This document shows positions 41,202 through 51,168 of a stretch of DNA of 64,000 bases, in pieces. Origin of the DNA: Prochlorococcus sp. AG-686-J21 (GTDB lineage: Bacteria; Cyanobacteriota; Cyanobacteriia; PCC-6307; Cyanobiaceae); the NCBI GenBank assembly GCA_003210285.1, contig QCVS01000002.1, positions 62,001 to 126,000 of the forward strand. The letters are read 5' to 3'. The notes below the pieces were generated by a model. That model worked only from the letters and a program-made list of their open reading frames with translations. It had not been told where the DNA came from and did not search any database. Made by a program: the position numbers and the translations under genes. The first letter of the stretch is position 1. The number at the start of each line of letters is the position of its first letter.

Positions 41202-41866
41202 GTTAAAAATAGAACAGTACTTTTTTGGACCCAAAATAAGCCCATAGAAAAAGATAATCCACCAGCAAAAGCTATTAAATTTCTAATAAATTTTTGTCCT
41301 GCATTTAAAGTTGTAACAGATATTAGGCAAGTAAATAAAATCATACTTGCTAATGAACCGCTCAAATATGAAATTAAATAAGCCAATGCATTAGGAAGAG
41401 GTAAAGCTAATGCTGGAAGTACTGCGAGAAAATGAGAGCCACCTGCCAAACCATGAAGTAATCCTAAACCTGTCAATGCATGAGAATGCTTATTATGTTT
41501 TTTTTTGTCATCACTATGAAAATGCAAATGATGATGAGCTATGCCATTGTGTTGATGAGAGTGTGAGTGAATGTTTAGATGTAAAGAATTTCTTATCGCA
41601 AAGACTCCAACAACAAGAAGTGAGATTCCAACTAAAAATTCAGCAAAGTTGGAAAATTTACTTAAAGGGGCAATATCTTTTATAAAAATTGCTAAGAAGG
41701 CTAAAATAATAACTCCTGAAGAGTGTCCCAACCCCCATGAGATACTATTCCTTGCAGCAATTTTTGGACTGGTAATTGATGATGGGGCCATTGCAATAAG
41801 ATGATCAGCACCACTTACCACATGAATAAATCCAGCAAGAATTCCAGTTACTATTACAACCTGCAT
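41198..41866 (-). CDS. Putative nickel transporter (UreH/SodT-like) with His-rich loop
   Basis: HVVSGADHLIAMAP; HSHSHQHNGIAHHHLHFHSDDKKKHNKHSH; convergent with sodN-sodX. Confidence 0.85.
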   Translation of the reverse strand: MQVVIVTGILAGFIHVVSGADHLIAMAPSSITSPKIAARNSISWGLGHSSGVIILAFLAIFIKDIAPLSKFSNFAEFLVGISLLVVGVFAIRNSLHLNIHSHSHQHNGIAHHHLHFHSDDKKKHNKHSHALTGLGLLHGLAGGSHFLAVLPALALPLPNALAYLISYLSGSLASMILFTCLISVTTLNAGQKFIRNLIAFAGGLSFSMGLFWVQKSTVLFLT

Positions 41867-41925
41867 TTATATATAAAATACAACTTAACAATACTCATTT
41901 TTATAGCACAAATATCAAGCTTTAA

Positions 41926-42819
41926 TTAAATTGAGTTAAATAATTTCTTAAAAGAGTTTTCAATATCACTTTCCCTCATAAACCTTTCGCCAATTAAAAC
42001 TCCCTTAATTCCAATCGAATTGAGAGTATTTAAATCTTCAGAGTTATTTATTCCAGATTCACTAATAGGAATAATATTATGTTTTAAAAATATATCCGAA
42101 TAGTTACTCATTATTCCTATTGATGTTTTTAGATCAGTTTTAAAAGTCTTCAAGTTTCTATTATTTATTCCTATTAAATTAAATGATTTCAAACTCAATA
42201 TTCTTTCAAGTTCTTTACCATCATGAACTTCAACTAAAACACTCATCTTTAAATTATCTGCAATTTTCTTCAAATAAAATAAATCATCATCGCTTAAGAT
42301 TGCAGCAATTAGTAATATCGCATCAGCCCCCGATACTCTCGCTTTATATACTTGATAAGCAGAAATAATAAAATCTTTGCAAAGCAAAGGCAGATTAGTC
42401 ACTTTTCTGACATCCTGAAGTATTTCATAACTTCCTTGAAAAAACCTTTTATCAGTCAATACCGAGATACAGGAGGCACCAGACCTTTCATAACAAGAAG
42501 CAATTTCTTTTGGATTAAAATCTTCTCTAATAACACCTTTACTAGGACTAGCTTTTTTAATCTCAGCAATAACTCCCGGTTTAATTTTGGAATGTAAAAT
42601 ACTTTTAAAAAAATCTTTTGGAGGAGAAACTTTATCAAGTTTTTTAATTAGATCTTCAAGGGAGATTATTTTCTTAAAATTTTTGATTTCAGTATCTTTG
42701 TGCCAAACAATTTCTTCAAGGATATTTTTTGCTTTTGCCTCTCTATGAGGAACAGCATATTCTAAGTTTTCTACCCTAACTGTTGGGTTTGGTGGCCTAC
42801 GTCTTATTTCCATAAACAA
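41926..42819 (-). CDS. trpC: Indole-3-glycerol-phosphate synthase
   Basis: [33 protein letters not shown]. Confidence 0.95.
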   Translation of the reverse strand: MFMEIRRRPPNPTVRVENLEYAVPHREAKAKNILEEIVWHKDTEIKNFKKIISLEDLIKKLDKVSPPKDFFKSILHSKIKPGVIAEIKKASPSKGVIREDFNPKEIASCYERSGASCISVLTDKRFFQGSYEILQDVRKVTNLPLLCKDFIISAYQVYKARVSGADAILLIAAILSDDDLFYLKKIADNLKMSVLVEVHDGKELERILSLKSFNLIGINNRNLKTFKTDLKTSIGIMSNYSDIFLKHNIIPISESGINNSEDLNTLNSIGIKGVLIGERFMRESDIENSFKKLFNSI

Positions 42820-42824
42820 ATCAA

Positions 42825-44264
42825 TTATTTTACTTGAGAAGCTGCCTGTTTATATGCAACCTCTACTACTTCACTAAGAGTAGGGTGAGTATGTACTTCA
42901 GTAGCTAGTTGAATTACATCTTGGTTTCTAGAGATTGCATTTGCAATTTCTTGAATCAAATCAGCTGCGTGCATCCCAAAGATATGAGCACCTAATACTT
43001 TGCCACTGTCTTTATTGAAAAGTAACTTAAGAATTCCATCGCTTTCTAATTCTGCTAATGCCTTGGAATTAGCTTTAAAATAGCTCTTCACAACTCCTAA
43101 AGTAAAACCATCTTTGATAGCTATTTCTTTAGCATCAGTTTCAGATAAGCCTACCGAACTTATCTCAGGATGAGTGAATGTTGCAGCTGGAATACTCCTA
43201 TAATTAATTTCAATATTCTCACCACATATATTTTCAACAGCAATTGTTCCTTGAGCTGCTGCTGTATGTGCAAGCATAAGTTTGCCAGTAACATCGCCAA
43301 CGGCCCAAACATTAGGTATTACTTTTTCGCCATTTAAAACTCTCATTTGATCATCAATAGGAATATAACCTTTTATAGTTTCGATACCAGCTGAATCAAG
43401 ATTGAGATTTTTACTATTAGGACTCCTACCAGTAGCCACAAGAACGCCATCAACTTCTAAGTTTTCTACAATTTCCTTAGATTTTGCATCTGTTAGTTCT
43501 ATTTTCACAGGGCATCCAGGGGTAATCTTAGTCGCAAATACATTAGATTTTGTATCAATATCTCTTGATTGGATAAGATTTTTCTTAGCTATTTTTGTAA
43601 TATCCGGATCAAAAGTAGGCATTATATTTTCCAAAGCCTCAATCATGGTCACTTCGCAACCTAGAGCGGTATATACATCAGCGAATTCTAAACCTATATA
43701 TCCACTCCCAATAATGGCTATCCATCTAGGGAGCCACTCAAGTTTGACGGCTTCATCACTTGTGAAAACTGTTCTATTATCTAAAGTTATTCCAGGAGGT
43801 ACAAAGGGAGAAGAACCTGTCGCTAGAACTGTATTTTCACAGGTAAAGATCCTATCAATTCCATTGTTGTCTCTTACTCCTACTTTTTGATTACCCTCAA
43901 GTCTTCCAAATCCTAAAATAATTTCAACTCCACTTCTTTTGAGGGTTTTTGTTAAATTTTCTCTAACATTTAAGACCAAATTATTAGCATGATCAGCAAT
44001 TTTTGATCTTTCGAATCTAACAGGGGAAGCATGAATACCAAACTTTGCTAAATGTTCATAATTGGCTATTTCTCTAACTTTTCCACTTGCTGCCAAAATA
44101 GCTTTGGAAGGTACGCATCCTTTATTGACGCAAGTACCTCCCATATCTCCAGACTCTATGATGGCAACTTTAAGACCTTTTTCTGCAGCATGCTTGGCGG
44201 CATCAAATCCTCCATATCCTGCACCAATTACTATCAAATCAAAGTCAAAATTTGGATCAGTCAC
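42825..44264 (-). CDS. lpdA: Dihydrolipoamide dehydrogenase
   Basis: [17 protein letters not shown] and NAD motifs. Confidence 0.95.
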   Translation of the reverse strand: MTDPNFDFDLIVIGAGYGGFDAAKHAAEKGLKVAIIESGDMGGTCVNKGCVPSKAILAASGKVREIANYEHLAKFGIHASPVRFERSKIADHANNLVLNVRENLTKTLKRSGVEIILGFGRLEGNQKVGVRDNNGIDRIFTCENTVLATGSSPFVPPGITLDNRTVFTSDEAVKLEWLPRWIAIIGSGYIGLEFADVYTALGCEVTMIEALENIMPTFDPDITKIAKKNLIQSRDIDTKSNVFATKITPGCPVKIELTDAKSKEIVENLEVDGVLVATGRSPNSKNLNLDSAGIETIKGYIPIDDQMRVLNGEKVIPNVWAVGDVTGKLMLAHTAAAQGTIAVENICGENIEINYRSIPAATFTHPEISSVGLSETDAKEIAIKDGFTLGVVKSYFKANSKALAELESDGILKLLFNKDSGKVLGAHIFGMHAADLIQEIANAISRNQDVIQLATEVHTHPTLSEVVEVAYKQAASQVK

Positions 44265-45100
44265 TTTTGTATTCTTGAAGTAGAAGTATATGCGACTCTT
44301 TTTCGTTCAAGTAATAATGGAACTGCAACACAAGCCACATTCAATGATTCTACTAGCTCACTATGCGGAATAGTAATTGTTTCATTAAAAGCTTCTTGAA
44401 TTCTTTTATGAATACCATTACCTTCATTACCCAAGATGAGTGCAGTTGGTTTAGACCAATCAATTTCCCAATATGGTTTTTGAGATTTATTAGGATTTTT
44501 ATTATGGCTACTTGTAGAAATTATTTGAAACCCGTTCTTTGAAAATTGATCTAATGATGACAATAAAGAATTAATTATTTCCTCTTCAGTACCATCAAAT
44601 CTTTTAAATGGGAGATGAAAAACAGATCCGCTAGATGCTCTTAATACCTTTTGACCTAAGGGGTGCGCCCCTCCCGCTAATAATATCTTTTTAACACCAG
44701 CTGCTAAAGCTGTTCTAAAAAGGTTTCCCATATTCCCAGGGTCTTGAATCCTATCAAGGACAAGAATAAAGTCATCTTCAATATTATTAAAGTCAAAATT
44801 AAGTATTGATGAAATCTCCACCAAAGCTGCTACTCCATCGGGATTTTTTGTAGATACTGCTGAAGCTAAAACTTCTTCTGATACTACAATTATTAATGAT
44901 TGATCAATCTTATGATAAAGATCCTCATTTTTATCAAGCCATTTTTCAGTAGCTAATATTTTGGAGGGATAATTACCAGACTTCAGAATTTCTTCGATCA
45001 AATGAGTACCTTCAATACAAAAATAATCTTTATCCTTTGTATTAAGTCCTTTTTTATACGATCTAAATTTTTTAACTAAAGCATTACTTTTACTAGTTAT
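44261..45100 (-). CDS. SpoU/TrmH-family RNA methyltransferase; track start (TTG 45001) too short, conserved N-domain extends upstream
   Basis: ITSKSNALVKKFRSYKKGLNTKDKDYFCIEGTHLIEEIL upstream of 45001; LDRIQDPGNMGNLFRTALAAG; ALILGNEGNGI. Confidence 0.75.
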   Translation of the reverse strand: MTSKSNALVKKFRSYKKGLNTKDKDYFCIEGTHLIEEILKSGNYPSKILATEKWLDKNEDLYHKIDQSLIIVVSEEVLASAVSTKNPDGVAALVEISSILNFDFNNIEDDFILVLDRIQDPGNMGNLFRTALAAGVKKILLAGGAHPLGQKVLRASSGSVFHLPFKRFDGTEEEIINSLLSSLDQFSKNGFQIISTSSHNKNPNKSQKPYWEIDWSKPTALILGNEGNGIHKRIQEAFNETITIPHSELVESLNVACVAVPLLLERKRVAYTSTSRIQK

Positions 45101-45314
45101 TTTTGGGAAAATATTTTCTATAGTAATTTGAGATAATTTTGATATTAAATATATTTTAGTTATTTAAATATTTTGATCAATTATTTTTTTTGGGAATCTT
45201 AATTTTTAGCCATTTAAATTTACACTCTTTAGTATTTGTTAATATTCATCGCGTAACACAGGGTGGACTTACTATGTTTAGTTTGTCATTATTAAACCAA
45301 TAAAAAAATTCTTA

Positions 45315-46679
45315 ATGGTTTGCGAAAGCAGCAATAAGTCATATCTTAAATCTCAACATTTAAAGATTATTGGCCAAAATACCTTAAGAGGGAAGGTGAG
45401 AATAAGTGGTGCAAAGAATTCCGCATTAGTATTACTTGCGGCATCATTACTAACTGACGAAAAAATCACATTAGATAATGTCCCTCTTCTTACTGATATT
45501 GAGAAAATGGGAAATATATTAAAGAATTTAGGGGTTAAATTACATAATAAAGATCATCAATTAATCATTGATTCAAAGAATATATCCGTACAAGAACTTC
45601 CATATGAACTTGTAAATGGATTAAGAGCTAGTTTCTTTTGTATTGGAGCATTATTAACAAGATTTGGGGAGGCTTCAATACCTTTACCTGGCGGGTGCAA
45701 TATTGGTGAAAGACCTATCAACGAGCATATAAATGGGCTAAGGGCACTAGGTGCAGAAGTTATTATCGATAGAGATGTCGTAAAGGCAAAACTAGTCGAG
45801 AAGAAAAGTAAACTATTTGGTGCAAATATAAGATTAAATTGTCCAAGTGTTGGGGCTACTGAAACGTTAATAATGGCAGCATCCTTAGCAGAGGGCAGAA
45901 CTGTGATTAAAAATGCGGCAAGGGAGCCTGAAATTCAAGATTTATGTCAGATGTTAAATAAAATGGGAGCAAAAATTTATGACTCTGGTAAAGAAAAAAT
46001 AATTATTGATGGAGTGCCAAAACTTCATGGCTGTACTCATAAAGTAATCCCGGATAGAATTGAAGCAGGAACTTTTTTAATAGCTGCTGCTGCAACTTCA
46101 TCTTCAATTACAGTTTCTCCAATAATTCCAAATCACTTGGAGGCAGTATTAAATAAGCTAGAAGAAAGTGGCAGTAAAATAATAATAAAAGGAAATTCGA
46201 TTTCAATAAAAAGTAATAAGATTAAAGCAGTAGATATAAAAACCGCTCCATTTCCAGGATTCCCTACCGACTTACAGGCTCCATTTATGGCTCTAATGTC
46301 TATTGCTAAAGGGAGATCTAAGATCACAGAAACAATTTTTGAAAATAGAATGACTCACGTTAACTTTTTAAATCAGATGGGGGCTTCAATTACAGTTGAT
46401 AATAACACTGCGAATATAACTGGAGTCAACAAATTGAAAGGAATGAATTTAGTTGGTTCAGACTTAAGATCTTCAGCTGCGTTAATAATCGTTGCTTTAA
46501 CCTCTAGAAATACTAGTTATGTTTATGGTCTCCACCATTTAGATAGAGGCTATGAAAGTTTCGAGACTAAATTAGTAAAATTAGGTGCAAGAGTAAAGAG
46601 AGAATATATTGTTGATTCGAGAGATCAAATTAAAAATTTTGCTACAGGAAACTCAGATATAGATTTGAATGTTGCTTAA
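45315..46679 (+). CDS. murA: UDP-N-acetylglucosamine 1-carboxyvinyltransferase
   Basis: ISGAKNSALVLLAASLL, LPGGCNIGERPINEH. Confidence 0.96.
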   Translation: MVCESSNKSYLKSQHLKIIGQNTLRGKVRISGAKNSALVLLAASLLTDEKITLDNVPLLTDIEKMGNILKNLGVKLHNKDHQLIIDSKNISVQELPYELVNGLRASFFCIGALLTRFGEASIPLPGGCNIGERPINEHINGLRALGAEVIIDRDVVKAKLVEKKSKLFGANIRLNCPSVGATETLIMAASLAEGRTVIKNAAREPEIQDLCQMLNKMGAKIYDSGKEKIIIDGVPKLHGCTHKVIPDRIEAGTFLIAAAATSSSITVSPIIPNHLEAVLNKLEESGSKIIIKGNSISIKSNKIKAVDIKTAPFPGFPTDLQAPFMALMSIAKGRSKITETIFENRMTHVNFLNQMGASITVDNNTANITGVNKLKGMNLVGSDLRSSAALIIVALTSRNTSYVYGLHHLDRGYESFETKLVKLGARVKREYIVDSRDQIKNFATGNSDIDLNVA

Positions 46680-46680
46680 A

Positions 46681-46791
46681 TTAAACGTAAGCAACATTAG
46701 CAAGTGAGAAGCAGCCCAAAAGTAGAAAAGATAATACTAAAAAACGATTCGACCAATATTTATTTAAACCAGTGATATTTAAGTTTTTCAT
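46681..46791 (-). CDS. Small membrane protein, 36 aa
   Basis: MKNLNITGLNKYWSNRFLVLSFLLLGCFSLANVAYV; ATGA overlap with preceding ORF; not in track. Confidence 0.5.
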   Translation of the reverse strand: MKNLNITGLNKYWSNRFLVLSFLLLGCFSLANVAYV

Positions 46792-46907
46792 ACCCATGTA
46801 CCATTAGTGGAGCCGAAAGCTGTGAAAATAGCAACTGCTATAAAAATATAAGGCGCAAGTTTGAAAGATAATTTTTGAGTTTTGTTTTTTGATTTAATGA
46901 TTGTCAT
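46788..46907 (-). CDS. Small membrane protein, 39 aa
   Basis: MTIIKSKNKTQKLSFKLAPYIFIAVAIFTAFGSTNGTWV; not in track. Confidence 0.55.
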   Translation of the reverse strand: MTIIKSKNKTQKLSFKLAPYIFIAVAIFTAFGSTNGTWV

Positions 46908-47271
46908 TTGTTCATCCGTTTATACTAAGAAATATAACATAGTATTACTATCTGTGAAGCTTAATTCATAAAAGAACTCTAAATTACTTCATAAAGTAAC
47001 AGTTTCGTCACAAAACTGTTTATAAACTTATATCTTTTGCGTAATTTGTTTAGGAATGTGTTTGATTTAAGATTTAATTTTAAAATTGAAATTTATACCT
47101 CCTAGCTGATACCACAAATAATTTATATGTTAGAAATTTTATATTTAAGAGACAAAAACCTTTATATCAAATCCTTTAAAAAGGAATGCGGTTAATGCGC
47201 TAGAGTTGTCAGAGGGCAAAAAAACAAAATTTTGCTATAGTAACCTCAGTTGTTTATAGCTGAAAAGCCTT

Positions 47272-47353
47272 GGGAGCGTGGTGGAATTGGTAGACGCACC
47301 GCACTCAAAATGCGGCACCTTCGGGTATGTCGGTTCAAGTCCGACCGCTCCCA
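47272..47353 (+). tRNA. tRNA-Leu (anticodon CAA)
   Basis: GGGAGCG...CCGCACTCAAAATGCGG...GGTTCAAGTCC...CGCTCCCA. Confidence 0.97.
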
Positions 47354-47358
47354 CTTTG

Positions 47359-48534
47359 ATGAATACTTATACAAGGTTTGATATATCTTTTAAAAAAGGT
47401 AATGGCTGTTGGCTTTGGGACACTAAAGGTAAGAAATATCTTGACGCAGTTGCTGGTATAGCAACGTGTAGTCTTGGGCATAGCGATAGAATCCTTAGAA
47501 AAAAGTTATTAGCTCAATTAAAAAAAGTTCAGCATATTTCTAATCTTTATAAAATTGAAGAGCAAGAAGAATTAAGTAATTATCTAACTAAGGAGAGTTG
47601 CGCAGAAAGTGTTTTTTTCTGCAATAGTGGTGCCGAGGCGAATGAGTCAGCGATTAAATTAATAAGAAAATACGGCAACACAACATTTTCAGGTAAAGAA
47701 ACTTTTATTCTTGCTGCTGAATCTAGTTTTCATGGGAGAACACTCGCAACTTTAAGCGCGACTGGTCAGCCCAAATATCAAGAAGGTTTTGGGCCAATGG
47801 TTAAAGGATTTAAATTTTTTAAATACAACGATATAGCTTCAGTGAAAAAATTAATTGATGAATGTCAAAAAAATAACCAAAGAGTTTCTGGGGTTTTAAT
47901 TGAACCTATTCAAGGAGAAGGAGGAGTAATCCCTGGAGACAAATTATTTTTCAAAGAATTAAGAGAGATTTGTAATCAAAATAATTCTCTTTTGATTCTC
48001 GATGAAGTTCAGAGTGGAGTAGGAAGAACTGGAAAAATGTGGGGGTATGAGAATCTAGAAATTGAACCTGATGGATTCACATTAGCTAAAGGACTTGGAG
48101 GAGGTCATGCTATTGGTGCTTTATTAGTACAAGAAAAAGCTAATATTTTTAATCCGGGAGATCATGCAAGTACATTTGGTGGTAATCCCTTTGCTTGCAG
48201 GGCTGCTTTGACAGTTTTGGAAGAAATTACACGACGTAAAATTCTTAAAAACGTTATCGAAAGAGGTGCTCAATTAAATCAGGGTTTTACTAAAATTTCA
48301 GCGAAATTCCCTAAAATTATTAGTAGCATAAGAGGACTAGGATTAATACAAGGTCTTGTTATAAATGATTCCTACACAGATGCAAAAACAATCACATTAA
48401 AAGCTTTTGATAAAGGTTTACTTTTAGTACCGGCAGGAGGAAACGTGGTTCGTTTTGTACCTCCATTGATAATTTCTAGAAATGAGATCAATATACTTTT
48501 AAAGAAGTTAGATTTAATTTTCGAAGAGATATAA
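47359..48534 (+). CDS. argD: Acetylornithine aminotransferase; start corrected to downstream of tRNA-Leu
   Basis: MNTYTRFDISFKKGNGCWLWDTKGKKYLD; ILDEVQSGVGRTGK. Confidence 0.93.
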   Translation: MNTYTRFDISFKKGNGCWLWDTKGKKYLDAVAGIATCSLGHSDRILRKKLLAQLKKVQHISNLYKIEEQEELSNYLTKESCAESVFFCNSGAEANESAIKLIRKYGNTTFSGKETFILAAESSFHGRTLATLSATGQPKYQEGFGPMVKGFKFFKYNDIASVKKLIDECQKNNQRVSGVLIEPIQGEGGVIPGDKLFFKELREICNQNNSLLILDEVQSGVGRTGKMWGYENLEIEPDGFTLAKGLGGGHAIGALLVQEKANIFNPGDHASTFGGNPFACRAALTVLEEITRRKILKNVIERGAQLNQGFTKISAKFPKIISSIRGLGLIQGLVINDSYTDAKTITLKAFDKGLLLVPAGGNVVRFVPPLIISRNEINILLKKLDLIFEEI

Positions 48535-48546
48535 ATTCTATTAATT

Positions 48547-49785
48547 TTGTTAAATGAAAACATTGAGATTTTTGATTTAATCTCGCCCAAATTAGAAAGG
48601 GAAAATATTCAATTAGGATTATCAAGAATAAAAAATGCTTTAAGAGATTTAGATGACCCGTGCAAAAATATTCCCGCTATTCAAATTGTAGGAACCAATG
48701 GTAAAGGTTCGATTACAGCTTTCATAGAAAACATTCTTTATACAGATAAAAAGAATATTGGGGTAACTACTTCTCCTCACCTTTTAGATATCTGTGAAAG
48801 GATTAGAGTGAACAAAGAGAAGATTAGTAAGGAAGAATTTGAAAGACTATTTAAGAAAATAAAAAATAATCTTTCAACCCATAAATTATCTCCATTTGAA
48901 CAAATTATTTGTTGCGCACTAAATTTTTTTGATTTAAAAAAAGTAGATTTATTAATTCTTGAAGCTGGTTTAGGTGGACGATTAGACGCCACTACAGCCC
49001 ATCCTTTTAGGCCAATAATTGCTATTGGAAATATAGGTTTAGACCATAAAGAATATCTTGGAGACTCAATTGAAAAAATTGCAAAAGAAAAAGTAGCTGT
49101 AATTGAAAAAGATGCATTTGTTATTTCTTGTCGTCAAGAAGCTGAAGTTGAGAAAATAATTAAAGCAAGAGTCCAACAAGTAGGTGCAAAAATAATATGG
49201 AAAGAATCACTCTCTAACGATTATGAAATTGGTTTAAAAGGAAATTTTCAAAAACGAAATGCAGCTGTTGCTATTGGAGTAATTGAAGAACTAATTAATT
49301 TTGGCTTTAAGGTTAAAGAATGCTCCATTAAGAAAGGACTTAATAATGCAAAATGGAGCGGGAGGTTAGAAATAATTAACTGTTTTAATAAAAAAATTCT
49401 TGTTGATTCTGCACATAACTACTCTGCTGCAAAAGCCCTTTCAGAGGAAAGGGAAACTTGGAATAATAATCAGGAAGGGATTTATTGGATTTTAGGAGTC
49501 CAAATACACAAAGATATTGCCTCAATGATAAAAGTTCTTATTAAAGAAAATGATCATATACTTTTAGTCCCAGTTCCTAATCAAGAAAGTTGGACATTAA
49601 AAGGTATTTCTAATTTTAATGAGCTTAAACATTTAAATATAAATGAGTTTGAAAAATTTGATCTTGCTTTTAACTATCTTTTGGAGCTTAAAAAATGGCC
49701 AAAATGTAATCCTGTTCTTACAGGCTCAATATTTTTAGTTGCTGAGTTTATTAAATTTGCAAATAATAAAAGTTTTAAATATTAA
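48547..49785 (+). CDS. folC: Folylpolyglutamate synthase
   Basis: IVGTNGKGSITAFIENIL, LEAGLGGRLDATT. Confidence 0.93.
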   Translation: MLNENIEIFDLISPKLERENIQLGLSRIKNALRDLDDPCKNIPAIQIVGTNGKGSITAFIENILYTDKKNIGVTTSPHLLDICERIRVNKEKISKEEFERLFKKIKNNLSTHKLSPFEQIICCALNFFDLKKVDLLILEAGLGGRLDATTAHPFRPIIAIGNIGLDHKEYLGDSIEKIAKEKVAVIEKDAFVISCRQEAEVEKIIKARVQQVGAKIIWKESLSNDYEIGLKGNFQKRNAAVAIGVIEELINFGFKVKECSIKKGLNNAKWSGRLEIINCFNKKILVDSAHNYSAAKALSEERETWNNNQEGIYWILGVQIHKDIASMIKVLIKENDHILLVPVPNQESWTLKGISNFNELKHLNINEFEKFDLAFNYLLELKKWPKCNPVLTGSIFLVAEFIKFANNKSFKY

Positions 49786-51130
49786 ACTCATCTTTTATTT
49801 CCCATCCTTGCAATTTTCCAGGATTTAATAAACCTTTTGGATCAAATTTTAATTTTGCTTTTACTTGATCAGAATCAATAACTCCTAATCCACCTCCCTC
49901 AACAGTTAATACATGTGGATTAAAAATAATTGCTCCCAGTTTCTTACAATTATCAATTATTTGGTTTATTTGATCTGAACTATGCCATTTTATTAAAGGC
50001 AAAGCAGCTAATCTAGGGACTCCTTGTTGAGCAACTGCTTCAATATGCCAAAGAATATTCTTTTCCCATTTTTCTCTCAAAGAATTAATTAATTTGAATT
50101 CCTTATCTAGAGGTAAAAGCATCTGTAAATATGTCCAGTTTTTGTCCTTTGCTCTCATATGAAGGGTTGTATGATTCCACACTACTTCAGAGATTCCATT
50201 TGTTAATTTATCTTCTTCTCCAAGAAAAAAAGAATTAACTTCATATTTTTTGCAAATTAACTCAATAGTTTTTACCCCCCCAAGCGTTGATTGAAGCAAA
50301 ATCTTGTGACTTTTAGATTTACCTTTAAACCAGTTAGGCATTTGATCTACAATTTCCTTCTCAAGAATTGCGCCAAGCTTCAAGTCAATTGCTGCAGAAG
50401 TACATGTTTTTAATATTTCGATTGTCTTATTTAATTCTTCACAGTCAATTACTATCGAGTACCACTTACGTTTTATATCAGTAGCGATTAATAATGAAGT
50501 AATAATTCCATTAGTTCCATAAGCATGATTTAAAGGTTCTGATTCTTGAGCATCAAATCTTAGTAATTTAGGCTCTTCATTTAATGTTACAGCTTCTAAA
50601 CCGATAAGATTCCCAGGATCTCTTAAAAAACCCCATCTAATTGATCCAATACCTCCTGAGCCCCCTGAAATAAAACCTCCTATAGTTGCAGTTTTCCATG
50701 TACTGGGAAGCAACCTTAATTCTCTTCCATATTTTTCTAGTTCTTTATTTAAATCTCCCATTAAGCATCCAGATTGTACCTTTACGAAACCTGTCTCAGG
50801 ATAAAATTCTTCTATTTTATTTAAACAATTCATTTGCATAACAATGCCTTTAAACAAAGGGACAGCTTGTCCATAATTACCTGTACCTGAACCTCTTAAA
50901 GTAAGTGGTATAGATAATTCCCAACAAATTCCTGCTACTTTCATTACTGCATTTTGATCGGTAGGTCTTACCACCAAATCAGCGATACAACCATCTAGTC
51001 TCTTTTCGAGTATTGGAGAATAATTATAAAAGTCTTTTGAAAGCCTTTTTACATCGGAAGTCTTTTCAATAATTTCTAAATTATCAATTCTTTTTAATTG
51101 TTCTATTAATTTTGAGTTTCTTAATGACAT
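49775..51130 (-). CDS. FAD-binding (GlcD-like) oxidoreductase
   Basis: PLTLRGSGTGNYGQAVP, FISGGSGGIGSIRWG. Confidence 0.85.
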   Translation of the reverse strand: MSLRNSKLIEQLKRIDNLEIIEKTSDVKRLSKDFYNYSPILEKRLDGCIADLVVRPTDQNAVMKVAGICWELSIPLTLRGSGTGNYGQAVPLFKGIVMQMNCLNKIEEFYPETGFVKVQSGCLMGDLNKELEKYGRELRLLPSTWKTATIGGFISGGSGGIGSIRWGFLRDPGNLIGLEAVTLNEEPKLLRFDAQESEPLNHAYGTNGIITSLLIATDIKRKWYSIVIDCEELNKTIEILKTCTSAAIDLKLGAILEKEIVDQMPNWFKGKSKSHKILLQSTLGGVKTIELICKKYEVNSFFLGEEDKLTNGISEVVWNHTTLHMRAKDKNWTYLQMLLPLDKEFKLINSLREKWEKNILWHIEAVAQQGVPRLAALPLIKWHSSDQINQIIDNCKKLGAIIFNPHVLTVEGGGLGVIDSDQVKAKLKFDPKGLLNPGKLQGWEIKDEFNI

Positions 51131-51168
51131 TAATAATTAATTTTTTACTTTAAATATAAAATAATTGA

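Noticed and set aside
47278-47358. Track's N-terminal extension of argD (MVELVDAPHSKCGTFGYVG...)
   Set aside because: Translation of the tRNA-Leu gene; the true start is ATG 47359
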